Counted from the stretch's first letter, positions 43,271 through 52,141 are shown. The stretch is DNA of 64,000 nt from an uncultured Porphyromonadaceae bacterium (GCA_900538555.1 UPYI01000017.1:1-64000); one strand, 5' to 3'. The notes: generated by a model from the letters alone, not told the origin. Numbers and translations: made by a program.

Positions 43271-43397
43271 TTTGACTTTTTACGCTATTTTTTTTGTATC
43301 TTTGCGCTATGCGCGAATATAGGGTGCGGCTCGGCATAGACTATTTGTAAAAATTCCATTTTCACTTTGTCTCTGCTCTCGCCTTTCGCTATCTTTG
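43271..43397 (+). repeat. Promoter-bearing repeat upstream of the starch-synthase-like gene
   Basis: Two promoter cores point right: TTTG 43271-43274 with TATCTTTG 43297-43304 (22 apart), and TTTG 43366-43369 with TATCTTTG 43390-43397 (20 apart). Between them GCGCTATGCGCGAATATAGGGTGCGGCTCGGCATA matches the minus strand of 63236-63272 almost base for base. The gap 43120-43478 contains only this element and the panC leader. Confidence 0.75.
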
Positions 43398-43478
43398 CCT
43401 GATAATTAAAATACGGCATAGTCTGCCTCGTGAAACCGGGGGAGGCGATCTGCCGACAAAACAAAGAGAGATTTTATA

Positions 43479-44303
43479 ATGGGTGTAACAAAAGTACTGT
43501 TTATCGCACAAGAGATAGAACCTTATCTGCCGGCATCGGAAATCGCCACGGTTTGTCGTAACCTTCCGCAAGGAATTCAGGAACGAGGACGGGAAATACG
43601 GACTTTCATGCCGAAATACGGAGGGATAAACGAACGCCGGAATCAATTGCACGAGGTGATCCGCTTATCGGGAATGAACTTGATCATCGACGACACAGAC
43701 CATCCGCTGATCATCAAAGTGGCGTCGATACAATCAGCCCGCATGCAGGTTTACTTCATCGACAACGACGATTATTTCCTGCGCAAAGGCGGAGAGACGA
43801 TGGAAGACGAAGATAATCGGGAAGACAACGACGAACGTGCCATATTCTTTGTACGGGGGGTCATGGAGACTGTAAAGAAACTGCGTTGGACTCCCGACAT
43901 CATCCATTGCCACGGCTGGATGACGGCTTTAACCCCATTGTACATAAAGAAAGCGTATGCCGAGGATCCGTCGTTCCAACACTCGAAAGTGATTTACTCG
44001 GTTTACGACCGACCTTTTGGAACGCCGTTCAACCCGAACTTCGCCAACAAACTGTTGCTCGACGGTGTCGAATTGTCCGACCTGCCATTCCAACCCGATA
44101 CGGAAGTGAACTTCGACATGTTGAACAGACTGGCGATACAATATGCCGACGGCGTTATACAAGCCAGCCCGACCATACAACCCGGACTGCAAGATTTTGC
44201 CCAGGCAAACAACATTCCGTTCCTCGGCTATCAATCGCCCGAAGAGTATATCGACCGCTATAACCAATTCTACAACGAGATACTGGGCGACTCTCAATCA
44301 TAA
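43479..44303 (+). CDS. Starch/glycogen synthase-like protein, N-terminal domain only
   Basis: 274 residues. KVLFIAQEIEPYLPASEIATVCRNLPQGI and MPKYGGINERRNQL match the GT5 glycogen-synthase N-domain, where the canonical KxGGLxDV becomes PASEIATV. The whole C-terminal GT-B nucleotide-binding domain is missing, and the frame ends with its own stop, not a frameshift. DIIHCHGWMTALTPLYIK is retained. I think it cannot be a full glycosyltransferase by itself. DUF4270 lipoprotein follows after 15 bases. This short form next to panC is, from memory, common in Bacteroidota. Confidence 0.85.
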   Translation: MGVTKVLFIAQEIEPYLPASEIATVCRNLPQGIQERGREIRTFMPKYGGINERRNQLHEVIRLSGMNLIIDDTDHPLIIKVASIQSARMQVYFIDNDDYFLRKGGETMEDEDNREDNDERAIFFVRGVMETVKKLRWTPDIIHCHGWMTALTPLYIKKAYAEDPSFQHSKVIYSVYDRPFGTPFNPNFANKLLLDGVELSDLPFQPDTEVNFDMLNRLAIQYADGVIQASPTIQPGLQDFAQANNIPFLGYQSPEEYIDRYNQFYNEILGDSQS

Positions 44304-44318
44304 CGATTTAAGGTAAAA

Positions 44319-45731
44319 ATGAAGATGAAAAATTTGTGGCTTTCCGGTTTATTGCTTGCCACCGCGTTGATTGCATGTAATGATGATATAAGCGACATCG
44401 GAGCTTCCGTCGATAATTCGAAAATAGAGATCACTGCCGACTCCATTTTCTCTTTCGACGGCGACGACAACTATTCGACTTTATTGGAGGCTGTACCTAA
44501 CCGTACCGTCACACAATTATTGGGAAATGTAGAGATACCCAAATATGGCAAACTGAGTTCCGATTTCATCACCCAGTTCATGCCAGCCATATCCATCGAC
44601 ACGACCGGCGTAACGGAAGAGAGCCTCGACTCACTTGTCCTGTCGCTCAATTTTTCATACGACTCGTTTATCGGCGACTCGTTGGCACCGATGCAGTTGA
44701 GCGTTTACCGATTGAATAAAACGATCGGCAAACCGGTGTATAGCAACATCGACCCGTCGGAATACTATTCGCCCGACGACCTGTTGATCCGCCGAAGCTA
44801 TAATGCGTCTGTTCTCGGATTGCCTTCGAGCCAACAAAAATTAGGATACAAAACCGTATCGGTGAAATTGCCGATCGAATTGGGCAAGGAGTTATTCAAC
44901 AGCTATCGCGAAAACCCGAATAATTTCAGCACCCCGCGCCTGTTCACCGAGAATGTATTTGCAGGCATGTACGTACAAAGTTCGTATGGCAACGGAAACC
45001 TGTTGAATATACAGCAGGCGATTGTCAGTATGTATTATAAGAAAAACGAGATCATCGACGAAATAGACAGTACCTACAATGCGGCACAAGTATATATGGC
45101 AATCACACCCGAGGTAATCTGTAACAACCTGATACGCACGGAAGTTTCGGAAGATATACTCAGCCGGGTGGAACAGGGAGAACTTTATATCCAGTCGCCT
45201 GCCGGTCTCGACGCCGTCATTCATTTCCCCGCCCAAGATATTATCAACCGGTTCAGAGAAGCCACCGAATCGAAAGAAGGCAAATATTCACAAGGTATTC
45301 TGAATGGAGTAAATTTCTCCGTGCCGATTTTCGCCAATCCCAAAAACAATTTCGGCATCAACCCGCCGCAATATTTATTGTTCGTCCGGAAATCGGAAAA
45401 GGATAAATTTTTCCAAAGCAAACAGCTGACCGACGATACCAATACATTCTATGCCCAGTTGAACGAATCGACCCGCACATACGATTTCGGGAATATACGC
45501 AATTACATTCTGGAAATCATGAAACGGGAAGATAATTATCAGGGGAACGCCACGGCAGAAGATGAAGAGATCGTACTGACCCCGATATGGGTATATACCG
45601 AAACCACGAGCAATAAACAGGTTATCATCTCGGATATCGTACCGTATATAACCCAACCGACACAAGCCCGGATAGATAAAGAAAACATCAAAATCAAATT
45701 GGTGTACAGTTCGCAATCGTTCAGTTTCTAA
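44319..45731 (+). CDS. DUF4270-family lipoprotein
   Basis: 470 residues; an ATG two codons downstream (44325) is equally possible. MKNLWLSGLLLATALIAC gives a lipidated Cys at about 20, then NDDISDIG, followed by an extended beta-rich domain with VPNRTVTQLLGNVEIPKYGKLSSDFITQF, the DUF4270 hallmark. Probably an outer-membrane or surface lipoprotein; function is not established. It is co-transcribed with the GT5-like gene and ended by the hairpin at 45767. Confidence 0.85.
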   Translation: MKMKNLWLSGLLLATALIACNDDISDIGASVDNSKIEITADSIFSFDGDDNYSTLLEAVPNRTVTQLLGNVEIPKYGKLSSDFITQFMPAISIDTTGVTEESLDSLVLSLNFSYDSFIGDSLAPMQLSVYRLNKTIGKPVYSNIDPSEYYSPDDLLIRRSYNASVLGLPSSQQKLGYKTVSVKLPIELGKELFNSYRENPNNFSTPRLFTENVFAGMYVQSSYGNGNLLNIQQAIVSMYYKKNEIIDEIDSTYNAAQVYMAITPEVICNNLIRTEVSEDILSRVEQGELYIQSPAGLDAVIHFPAQDIINRFREATESKEGKYSQGILNGVNFSVPIFANPKNNFGINPPQYLLFVRKSEKDKFFQSKQLTDDTNTFYAQLNESTRTYDFGNIRNYILEIMKREDNYQGNATAEDEEIVLTPIWVYTETTSNKQVIISDIVPYITQPTQARIDKENIKIKLVYSSQSFSF

Positions 45732-45766
45732 ACCGAGATTCCGAAATAGAGAATAACATAAAAGAG

Positions 45767-45806
45767 AGGGCATCGAAATAGACTGCAAGTTTTCGATGCC
45801 CTTTTT
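45767..45806 (+). terminator. Terminator after the DUF4270 gene
   Basis: AGGGCATCGAAA (45767-45778) and TTTCGATGCCCT (45791-45802) pair perfectly, followed by TTTTTG. The stem core GCATCGAAA is the same as in the terminator-hairpin repeats, but the conserved tail is absent here. The gap to 46020 shows no gene. Confidence 0.85.
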
Positions 45807-46020
45807 GTTGTGCCCCCAATACGACATCCTTATACCCGCATCTCCGACAAATAAAACCGCCCCCCAACCGCGCATTTTACTTTGCCGAATGGAGATAAGA
45901 AACTGATAATAAAGCCGGCAACACAATCCGGCAAACAAACGTACTATCCGAATCGGACACAATAGCCTGCCCGTAGCGGATTACAGACAAAAAATAGGTC
46001 AAAAAAAATGCGCTAAAATG

Positions 46021-46051
46021 TTTGCAGGTATTCAAAAAAGCGTTACATTTG
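46021..46051 (+). promoter_or_regulatory. Consensus promoter of tRNA-Thr
   Basis: TTTG at 46021-46024, 19 bases, then TACATTTG at 46044-46051. This is the clearest TTTG-N19-TAnnTTTG promoter in the window, with the tRNA starting 11 bases further on. Confidence 0.85.
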
Positions 46052-46061
46052 CACCGCAATT

Positions 46062-46134
46062 GCCACAATAGCTCAGTTGGTAGAGCATTTCATTCGTAAC
46101 GAAAAGGTCCCGGGTTCGAGTCCCGGTCGTGGCT
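46062..46134 (+). tRNA. tRNA-Thr (CGT)
   Basis: 73 bases, GCCACAATAGCTCAGTTGG at the start. The anticodon loop TTCGTAA gives CGT, reading ACG. Acceptor GCCACAA pairs with TCGTGGC with one wobble position; the T-arm CCGGGTTCGAGTCCCGG is intact. CCA is not encoded. Confidence 0.95.
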
Positions 46135-46170
46135 CGAAAAGGTTGTCTGACAAACAGGCAACCTTTTTCG
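46135..46170 (+). terminator. Terminator of tRNA-Thr
   Basis: CGAAAAGGTTG and CAACCTTTTTCG form a stem around TCTGACAAACAGG directly after the tRNA. Confidence 0.85.
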
Positions 46171-46436
46171 TTTTCTCTTTCTCCACATCTTTATTGTTCT
46201 CCTCCAAAATACGCTCCTATCAAACAGACATAACAAATTTTGTCTGATCAGGAGAAATTCATAAAATCCGACTTACAAACCCAAATCGAACTCAACCCGG
46301 CTTTACAGCAGACAACAATATTTTCACAAAGATCAATAGTTCAATCACAATCCATAGCGATAAACTCTTGAAATTAAAATACGAAATTCAGCACATCTAT
46401 TCTTTTTCTAAATAATATTAGATACATTTGCGATGT

Positions 46437-46660
46437 CATTTGCCATAATCGGCAAACATGGCAGACATATTAGAAACGAGACGTTATGTCTTCATCCTGC
46501 GTATACAAAGCCTAGGAAACTTCACAATACGATGAACAGGAGAAGGTGTAATGGTCTCCACGCATATGCGTGGGGCTGTTATTTCCGCATCTGTTCATAA
46601 AGGTTTTCCTAGCACCTGTATACGAAGATGAGGCAATGCAGCTTCACGTATTTTTATTTT
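46437..46660 (+). ncRNA. Candidate structured non-coding RNA (6S-like rod)
   Basis: TACATTTG at 46423-46430 gives a start near 46437. A small hairpin TTTGCCATAATCGGCAAA comes first. A long imperfect rod then pairs TCTTCATC with GATGAGGC, GTATACA with TGTATAC, CTAGGAAA with TTTCCTAG, and GATGAACAG with CTGTTCAT. At its head are GGAGA...TCTCC and the perfect palindrome CCACGCATATGCGTGG. It ends with a TATTTTTATTTTAT run near 46650. No open frame fits. The rod with internal bubbles recalls 6S RNA, but I cannot name the family; a known Bacteroidales RNA motif is equally possible. Confidence 0.6.
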
Positions 46661-46732
46661 ATCGGATAAGTTCCGAACAAAAATACGGTTCTGTGAAATA
46701 TGCCTATTTATAATTTAAAACATATATATCAC

Positions 46733-47659
46733 ATGAACAGGTTATTCTTTTTAGCAATCGCGTTAATGATGTTCGGAGAAATGTCAGCACAACGCAAAAC
46801 AGAAATTATCGAGCCTCCTATTCAAGAACAAAACGAAGGGATGAAACTTAAACGGAAGGTTGCGATAGGTCGTTTTTCAAACGAAACACAATACGCAAAA
46901 GGTATCTTTTACGATAAAGAAAACGACCCTATGGGTAAACAGGCATTGGATATTCTTTCCGCCAAATTAGCGTCATCCGGTAAATTTCTTCTTCTTGAAA
47001 GGAATGACCTTTCAGCTCTTATGGAAGAGTGCCAAAAAGGAGAAAATATAGCAGCCTCCATAGGTGCAGACTATTTGATTATAGGCTCCATAACCGAATA
47101 TGGACGAAAAAATACCGGAAAGAATGGCGTTTTTACCTCTCAAAAAACACAAGCAGTAGAAGCTGCCGTATCTATACGTTTGGTCGATGTTGCCACGGGA
47201 CTCATTATCTACTCCGACGAAGCCAAAGGTACAGCAGAATTAACAACAAAAACGACAATGGGAATCGGCGGGCAAGCCAGTTTCGATGCAACATTAAGCG
47301 ACAAAGCCATCTCGGAAGCCATCGGGCAATTAGTAGAAAACATCATTAATAAATGCACCGACAGTCCATGGAGAACTTATTTTCTCTCTTACGATGCCGA
47401 CGGTATATTGATTGCCGGAGGCGATAGTCAAGGTATAAAAAAAGATATGATCTTTTCTATCATGACAAAAGGAAAGCAAGTCAAGAACCCTCAAACCGGT
47501 ATTATAATTACCCTTCCCGGTAAAAAAGTAGGAGAAGTCAAAGTCCTTATGACAGGAGGAGAAACACCGGAAACACAATATTCTTTCGTCGAAGTAACGA
47601 CACAAGAAGATATAGACTCGACAAACATGAACAATTACATAATAGAAGAATCCAAATGA
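46733..47659 (+). CDS. CsgG/HfaB-family lipoprotein-operon protein
   Basis: 308 residues from the ATG at 46733. Signal peptide MNRLFFLAIALMMFG, cut after MSA; no lipobox Cys is present, unlike CsgG itself. RKVAIGRFSNETQ, ALDILSAKLASSGKFLLLERNDL and SIGADYLIIGSITEYG are the ABD-like core of CsgG proteins. True curli genes (csgA, csgE, csgF) are absent. The four genes here overlap by 1-4 bases at each junction and are AT-rich relative to the window. The set resembles the CsgG-DUF4810-GNA1162 lipoprotein cassette known from Neisseria and Vibrio. Confidence 0.85.
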   Translation: MNRLFFLAIALMMFGEMSAQRKTEIIEPPIQEQNEGMKLKRKVAIGRFSNETQYAKGIFYDKENDPMGKQALDILSAKLASSGKFLLLERNDLSALMEECQKGENIAASIGADYLIIGSITEYGRKNTGKNGVFTSQKTQAVEAAVSIRLVDVATGLIIYSDEAKGTAELTTKTTMGIGGQASFDATLSDKAISEAIGQLVENIINKCTDSPWRTYFLSYDADGILIAGGDSQGIKKDMIFSIMTKGKQVKNPQTGIIITLPGKKVGEVKVLMTGGETPETQYSFVEVTTQEDIDSTNMNNYIIEESK

Positions 47660-47991
47660 AAAAGTTATTGATTTTATTCACCCTCACCTTGTTACTTTTC
47701 GGCTGCAAAGCAAACTACCCGATTGCCCAACAAAGCGGAAAAGAAGATATAGCATATTTACTGTTCGTCAGTTCTCATGAATATGCAGGAAAAGAAATTC
47801 AAGTTACAATCGATGATATCGAAACTTTTGATGCAAAAGTTATAAAACAGTCCAAAGCACACCTAAAAGGTTCACAATACGGCGTTCGTACCGGGGCTCA
47901 TTCATTGAAAGTGAACTACAAGGGGAAAACCATTTATCAAAAAAAAGTTTTCGTATCGCCACAAGATGTTAAACAAATTATTTTACCATAA
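47656..47991 (+). CDS. Small lipoprotein, PEGA-like
   Basis: 111 residues with lipobox LLLFGC. The mature part has the strand pattern of a PEGA or carboxypeptidase-regulatory-like small beta domain (VTIDDIETFDAKVI, GAHSLKVNYKGKTIYQKKVFV). Function unknown. It overlaps the CsgG-like gene by 4 bases and the DUF4810 gene by 1 base (TAATG), so translation is coupled. This extra member is not part of the three-gene cassette as I know it from Proteobacteria. Confidence 0.75.
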   Translation: MKKLLILFTLTLLLFGCKANYPIAQQSGKEDIAYLLFVSSHEYAGKEIQVTIDDIETFDAKVIKQSKAHLKGSQYGVRTGAHSLKVNYKGKTIYQKKVFVSPQDVKQIILP

Positions 47992-48335
47992 TGAAAAAAC
48001 TATTTATCGCAATCATAGTAGCAATAACACTCGGATCATGTTCTACAACAAAAAATTTATATTCATGGTATGATTATGAAGACACGACTTATCAATACCA
48101 CAAAAAGCAAACCGAGGAGCTAAAAATCAAAGTATTACAAGAATATCAGAAACTTTCGGAAAAGCAAAAAGGGATGCGAGGCGTTGTACCGCCCGGACTT
48201 AGTGCGGAATACGGTTATATGCTTTATATGAGTGGAAAACAAAAAGAAGGATTAGATTTATTACGAATGGAAATCAAGCTTTATCCAGAATCCGAAAAAT
48301 ATATTTCACGTATCATAAAACAACTTGAAAAATGA
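47991..48335 (+). CDS. DUF4810-family lipoprotein
   Basis: 114 residues, lipobox ITLGSC. NLYSWYDYEDTTYQYHKK near residue 23 and PPGLSAEYGYMLYMSGKQKEGLDLLRMEIKLYPES near 65-100 match the DUF4810 pattern, a small TPR-like helical lipoprotein. In other phyla its gene lies between a CsgG-like and a GNA1162-like gene, as here. It overlaps both neighbours. Confidence 0.85.
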   Translation: MKKLFIAIIVAITLGSCSTTKNLYSWYDYEDTTYQYHKKQTEELKIKVLQEYQKLSEKQKGMRGVVPPGLSAEYGYMLYMSGKQKEGLDLLRMEIKLYPESEKYISRIIKQLEK

Positions 48336-49003
48336 AAAAGATAATCATATTGACCATTATACTGACGTCTTTAATATCCTGTACAGTAACAAAGACATTA
48401 GGAGAATCATATCCCGCCATGTATGAGGAAAAGCCTCAAACTATCGCCATCATGCCTCCCATAAATCAAACAACCCATGCCGAAGCAAAAGATTACTTCT
48501 ATACAACGATGTACCAACCACTATGCGAAAAAGGTTATTATGTATATTCGCCGTATTTAACAATGGAAATGTTCCAGCAAGAAAGTGCTTATGATGCAGA
48601 AATGTTTATTGAAGGCGATTTATCTCCTTTTAAGAACATACTTGGAGCCGATGCCGCAATGTTTACCATCATTAAAAACTGGGAAAGGAATATGGCTTCC
48701 GGAGATTTGAAAGTCAAAATAGAATACATTCTCAGGTCTACAAAAACAGGTGAAATCTTATATACCAAAGAAGGAAATATTAGAGTCGATACCAGTATAA
48801 ACGGAGGAAATAGTCTTATCGGATTAGCCGTAGGAATGCTTGCTACCGCTATCAATACCGCTGTAACAGACAAAGTCATCGCTGGAAGAAAATGTAATGT
48901 TTTCGTTTTGTCTGATATGCCCGTTGGTAAATATTCTCCCATGTTCCAACAAGACTCCGAAAATCCCGCAACCCCCAGATTCATAAAAGCGACTGTTAAA
49001 TAA
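48332..49003 (+). CDS. GNA1162/DUF799-family lipoprotein
   Basis: 223 residues, lipobox SLISC. IAIMPPINQTTHAEAKDYFYTT near 38 and LGADAAMFTIIKNWER near 112, plus the C-terminal membrane-like stretch LIGLAVGMLATAINTAV, are typical of DUF799/GNA1162. The Neisseria protein forms TolB-like dimers in the outer envelope. With the CsgG-like and DUF4810 partners it probably builds an outer-membrane export or trafficking complex; the cargo is unknown. Followed by two hairpins. Confidence 0.85.
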   Translation: MKKIIILTIILTSLISCTVTKTLGESYPAMYEEKPQTIAIMPPINQTTHAEAKDYFYTTMYQPLCEKGYYVYSPYLTMEMFQQESAYDAEMFIEGDLSPFKNILGADAAMFTIIKNWERNMASGDLKVKIEYILRSTKTGEILYTKEGNIRVDTSINGGNSLIGLAVGMLATAINTAVTDKVIAGRKCNVFVLSDMPVGKYSPMFQQDSENPATPRFIKATVK

Positions 49004-49049
49004 AAGCAGGATCAACCCCAAAACCTAATATCAAGACAGTTAAAGCACA

Positions 49050-49091
49050 GAAATTGTACTCGCTATAAACATATCTGGCGAGTACAATTTC
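49050..49091 (+). terminator. Terminator of the CsgG-like operon
   Basis: GAAATTGTACTCGC and GCGAGTACAATTTC form a perfect 14-pair stem around an AT loop, followed by AATAAAATAAAAAT. Confidence 0.85.
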
Positions 49092-49102
49092 AATAAAATA
49101 AA

Positions 49103-49132
49103 AATATCCCGAAGCCTAAACCTCGGGATATT
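49103..49132. terminator. Second hairpin, probable bidirectional terminator
   Basis: AATATCCCGA and TCGGGATATT pair perfectly around AGCCTAAACC. It lies about 135 bases from the 3' end of the minus-strand MBL-fold gene and could serve either side. Confidence 0.6.
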
Positions 49133-49269
49133 CCAAAACACTACTCCAAATCTACACAAGTCCGGTATGTCGATCCTTGCTTGACTGGTACAAAGATAAA
49201 TCGTTTATAAGGAATGATGCTGATACAAAATACAGAAGATCATACCATTTTTACGGTTTAATAAACCGG

Positions 49270-50397
49270 CTACCGGCAGGTATCCCACCACTTTGACAAT
49301 ACGGGTACCGAATCCGCCCAATAAACCGGTTCTCCGATCATGGGAGAAAAAAGGAGCAACGAATCTTTTTCCGTCATCAATGAAATATGATCCAACGGTT
49401 CATCCCAACGGTGTTTGGCAAGAGCATACTTGGCATGATGTACAGTCAGTACTTTCCGGGGATTCAAATCACGGATGGCTTTTTCCAAATCGTTCGGCAT
49501 CAAATGGATATGTTTCCAAGCCCGATCGTATTGCCCGTTTTCCATGATCGCCAGATCGATATCGGGGAAACGCTGCCCGATCGCGGCATAATGCGCCCCA
49601 TATCCGCCGTCACCACCTATGTAAACATTCCGCCCCGTATCCGTATGCAGCAAATACGAAGCCCAAAGGGTACGATTCGGCGACAAACCTCTTCCCGAAA
49701 AATGATGGGTAGGCAAACAACTGACCGTCAAAAGCGAATCGAGCCGTGCATCCTCATCCCAATCCAGTTCGATGATACGATCGGGCGAAAAGCCCCACCG
49801 TTCGAAATGTTCTCCAACGCCCAAGGCACAAACAACTTTCCCGATACGGGGTTTCAACTCGGTGACCGTACGATAATCGAGATGGTCCCAATGGTCGTGT
49901 GTAATCACCAGATAATCTATATCGGGCATATCGTCGGGCGAATATATATCCGTTCCCTTGAACGGGCGATTGACAAACGATACCGGCGACGCCATCCGGA
50001 ATACGGGATCGACCAATATACGACGCCCCGCCAATTGAAGCAGATAAGAGGAGTGTCCGAACCAAACCAGCCAATCCGTTTCACGATCCAACGCCGACAA
50101 ATCGGTTTTCACCACAGGCAAATCCGTTCGAGGACGCAGCCCGGGATTTTTATCGGTCAGAAATGCCACCAAGTTTCCGAAAACTCCTTTATCGGAAGTA
50201 AACTGAGGCAAAGATTGTCGATTGCGGAATTGACCTTCGCGATAGTTCGGCGAACGTTCGATCCTCGCCTGACGTTCACCCCGAGGCAACCTGCCGAATC
50301 GAGGCGATTGCAGAAAAGCTGCAACCGAAAGTATCAATACCGAGAGGACAGAAAGAATCACAAGTACCACCATACGTATCTTTTTTATTGATTTCAT
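49270..50397 (-). CDS. MBL-fold metallohydrolase, NAPE-PLD/UlaG-like, membrane anchored
   Basis: 375 residues from the ATG at 50397. An N-terminal transmembrane helix (VVLVILSVLSVLILSVAAFL) is followed by a basic stretch. The hydrolase domain has FGHSSYLLQLAG, the metal motif THDHWDHLDY, LPTHHFSGRGL, IGGDGGYGAH and a C-terminal LTVHHAKYAL. This set is that of the beta-lactamase_2 family that includes N-acyl-phosphatidylethanolamine phospholipase D. The substrate is likely a lipid or phosphodiester, but this is inference. The gene stands alone. Confidence 0.88.
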   Translation of the reverse strand: MKSIKKIRMVVLVILSVLSVLILSVAAFLQSPRFGRLPRGERQARIERSPNYREGQFRNRQSLPQFTSDKGVFGNLVAFLTDKNPGLRPRTDLPVVKTDLSALDRETDWLVWFGHSSYLLQLAGRRILVDPVFRMASPVSFVNRPFKGTDIYSPDDMPDIDYLVITHDHWDHLDYRTVTELKPRIGKVVCALGVGEHFERWGFSPDRIIELDWDEDARLDSLLTVSCLPTHHFSGRGLSPNRTLWASYLLHTDTGRNVYIGGDGGYGAHYAAIGQRFPDIDLAIMENGQYDRAWKHIHLMPNDLEKAIRDLNPRKVLTVHHAKYALAKHRWDEPLDHISLMTEKDSLLLFSPMIGEPVYWADSVPVLSKWWDTCR

Positions 50398-50641
50398 ACA
50401 TCTGACTGATTGGTAAACCGGTACAAAGGTATATCGAACAGAGCAGCCGGGCAATAGACAAAACACCGATTATCTTACCCGATTTATCGCTATCGCCGAA
50501 GAGATTATAAAAGAACTGCAAGCCGGGAGCCGAAGAGATCAAGTAAAAACTTGAACAGACCATACCGAAACGCAGCGTTGATTGGGAACTGAGAATCTAA
50601 AAACAAAAAAATGCGCCGATCGTTCGACACATTTTCTTCGG

Positions 50642-50723
50642 TGCGGATGAAGGGACTCGAACCCATACGTCGTAAGACACTAGATCCTAAGTCTAGCGCG
50701 GCTACCAATTACGCCACATCCGC
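50642..50723 (-). tRNA. tRNA-Leu (TAG)
   Basis: 82 bases on the minus strand with a long variable arm. GCGGATGTGGCGTAATTGG opens it. The anticodon arm CTAGA-CTTAGGA-TCTAG gives TAG, the T-arm reads TGGGTTCGAGTCCCT, and the acceptor closes with CATCCGC. No CCA is encoded. The rest of the 50398-50961 gap holds no other gene I can support. Confidence 0.96.
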
Positions 50724-50961
50724 GAATGGAGTTGCAAATATACACAGATTTCGGAAATACGCCAAAAGAAAGCCGTTCGTTTTTTGCAATTTTATCCCAC
50801 AATATTTTTTACGGAATATTAAAAGAAAGGGATTGTAATAGATTTGTAAAAAATTCGTAACTATGCGGTAATATTCTATTTGTTTTTTTGCGACATCCGA
50901 TTTCATCCCCTCTGCCCCCTCCTGTCGGGCTGCCGGAGAGACTTGTCGGAGCCAAAATAGA

Positions 50962-51654
50962 ATGAAACAAAAAACGTTTGCAAAGATGATTTATATAGAG
51001 AAAGAACTCGACGACCTGAAAAAAGAGGTTTTGGAGATGTGGACATTGGTCGGAGCACAATTGAACCGCGCCGGCGAGGCATTGATTTCGCTCGATAAAG
51101 ATTTAGCCCGCGAAGTTTCTGTCCGTGAAAAACGGGTAAACGCATTCGAACTGAAAATAGACAGCGACTGCGAAGATATTATCGGATTGTACCACCCCGT
51201 AGCCTTAGACCTGCGATTCACTTTGGCAATGATGAAGATCAGCACCAACCTCGAACGGATCGCCGACTTCTGCGACGGCATAGCCCGGTTCGTCATCGAC
51301 TATCCGTCGTCCAATATCGAAGCCGAACTGTTCGAAAAAGCAGGCATACAGGAAATGCTGAACATCGTGAAGGAGATGTTGAACAAAGCGAAAGAGGCTT
51401 TGATCGAAGAACGCTCGGACTTGGCTATCGCAATTTTCGAAATGGATTATCAGGTAGACAAACTCAACTCGGAAGCCGCACCGATTATTGCCGAATACCT
51501 GCAACAATTCCCCGAACGGGCGTTGGAATGCCTTCACCTTTTCGGCATCGTGCGCCGTCTCGAACGGATCGGCGACCACACCAACAACCTCGCCGAAGAG
51601 ATCGTTTTCTACTTGGATGCCAAAGTATTAAAGCACAACGACAAAAAAGAATAA
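50962..51654 (+). CDS. phoU: Phosphate-specific transport regulator PhoU
   Basis: 230 residues, two three-helix PhoU repeats. DLRFTLAMMKISTNLERIADFCDGIA near 88-113 and ALECLHLFGIVRRLERIGDHTNNLAEEIVFYL near 190-221 hold the conserved E/DxxxD metal motifs. It normally restrains the PhoR/PhoB response and the Pst transporter. No pst or pho genes are visible here, so its partners are elsewhere. Only 10 bases separate it from the DUF456 gene. Confidence 0.93.
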   Translation: MKQKTFAKMIYIEKELDDLKKEVLEMWTLVGAQLNRAGEALISLDKDLAREVSVREKRVNAFELKIDSDCEDIIGLYHPVALDLRFTLAMMKISTNLERIADFCDGIARFVIDYPSSNIEAELFEKAGIQEMLNIVKEMLNKAKEALIEERSDLAIAIFEMDYQVDKLNSEAAPIIAEYLQQFPERALECLHLFGIVRRLERIGDHTNNLAEEIVFYLDAKVLKHNDKKE

Positions 51655-51664
51655 CCCCGACCGC

Positions 51665-52141
51665 ATGGATATTGTTCTCGTCATACTCGGCATCATCGGA
51701 TTAGTCGCCGGGCTGGTAGGGTGCTTCGCCCCGGTGATACCCGGACCGCCGCTCAGTTATCTCGGTTTACTATTCATCGCTTGGAGTCGTTTCGGAGAGA
51801 TCGGCATCCCGGCTCTTATCGTATGGGGCGTTATCGTCCTATTGGTAACCATACTCGATTTTGTACTCCCCTCGTGGATGACGCAACGGTTCGGCGGATC
51901 GAAATATGCCGGTTACGGTTCGTTTATCGGACTGATCGTCGGACTTCCGCTCGGTATTCCCGGCTTGATAATCGGTCCGTTCTTAGGTGCGCTCATCGGC
52001 GAAATCATTTTTTTGCGGACACCGATCGGGCAAGCCACCAAAGCAGCCACCGGATCGTTGTTAGCATTTTTTATCGGCAGCGGCATCAAAATGGCAATCT
52101 GTATCGGCATCATTATCGCCGCTTTCGTCGCCGTCGTATAA
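51665..52141 (+). CDS. DUF456-family membrane protein
   Basis: 158 residues and almost wholly hydrophobic, with about four helices. CFAPVIPGPPLSYLGLLFIAW near residue 20, SKYAGYGSFIGLIVGLPLGIPGLIIGPFLGALIGE near 78 and GSLLAFFIGSGIKM near 129 are the Gly/Pro-rich repeats of DUF456. Function unknown; it follows phoU in many Bacteroidota as I recall. Confidence 0.85.
   Translation: MDIVLVILGIIGLVAGLVGCFAPVIPGPPLSYLGLLFIAWSRFGEIGIPALIVWGVIVLLVTILDFVLPSWMTQRFGGSKYAGYGSFIGLIVGLPLGIPGLIIGPFLGALIGEIIFLRTPIGQATKAATGSLLAFFIGSGIKMAICIGIIIAAFVAVV

Noticed and set aside
46437..46660. Structured RNA considered as a retron msr-msd
   Set aside because: No reverse transcriptase gene is nearby and the downstream genes are envelope lipoproteins.
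46733..49003. CsgG-like operon considered as a curli system
   Set aside because: No csgA, csgB, csgE or csgF homologue is present, and the CsgG-like protein lacks a lipobox; the DUF4810 and GNA1162 partners point to a different complex.
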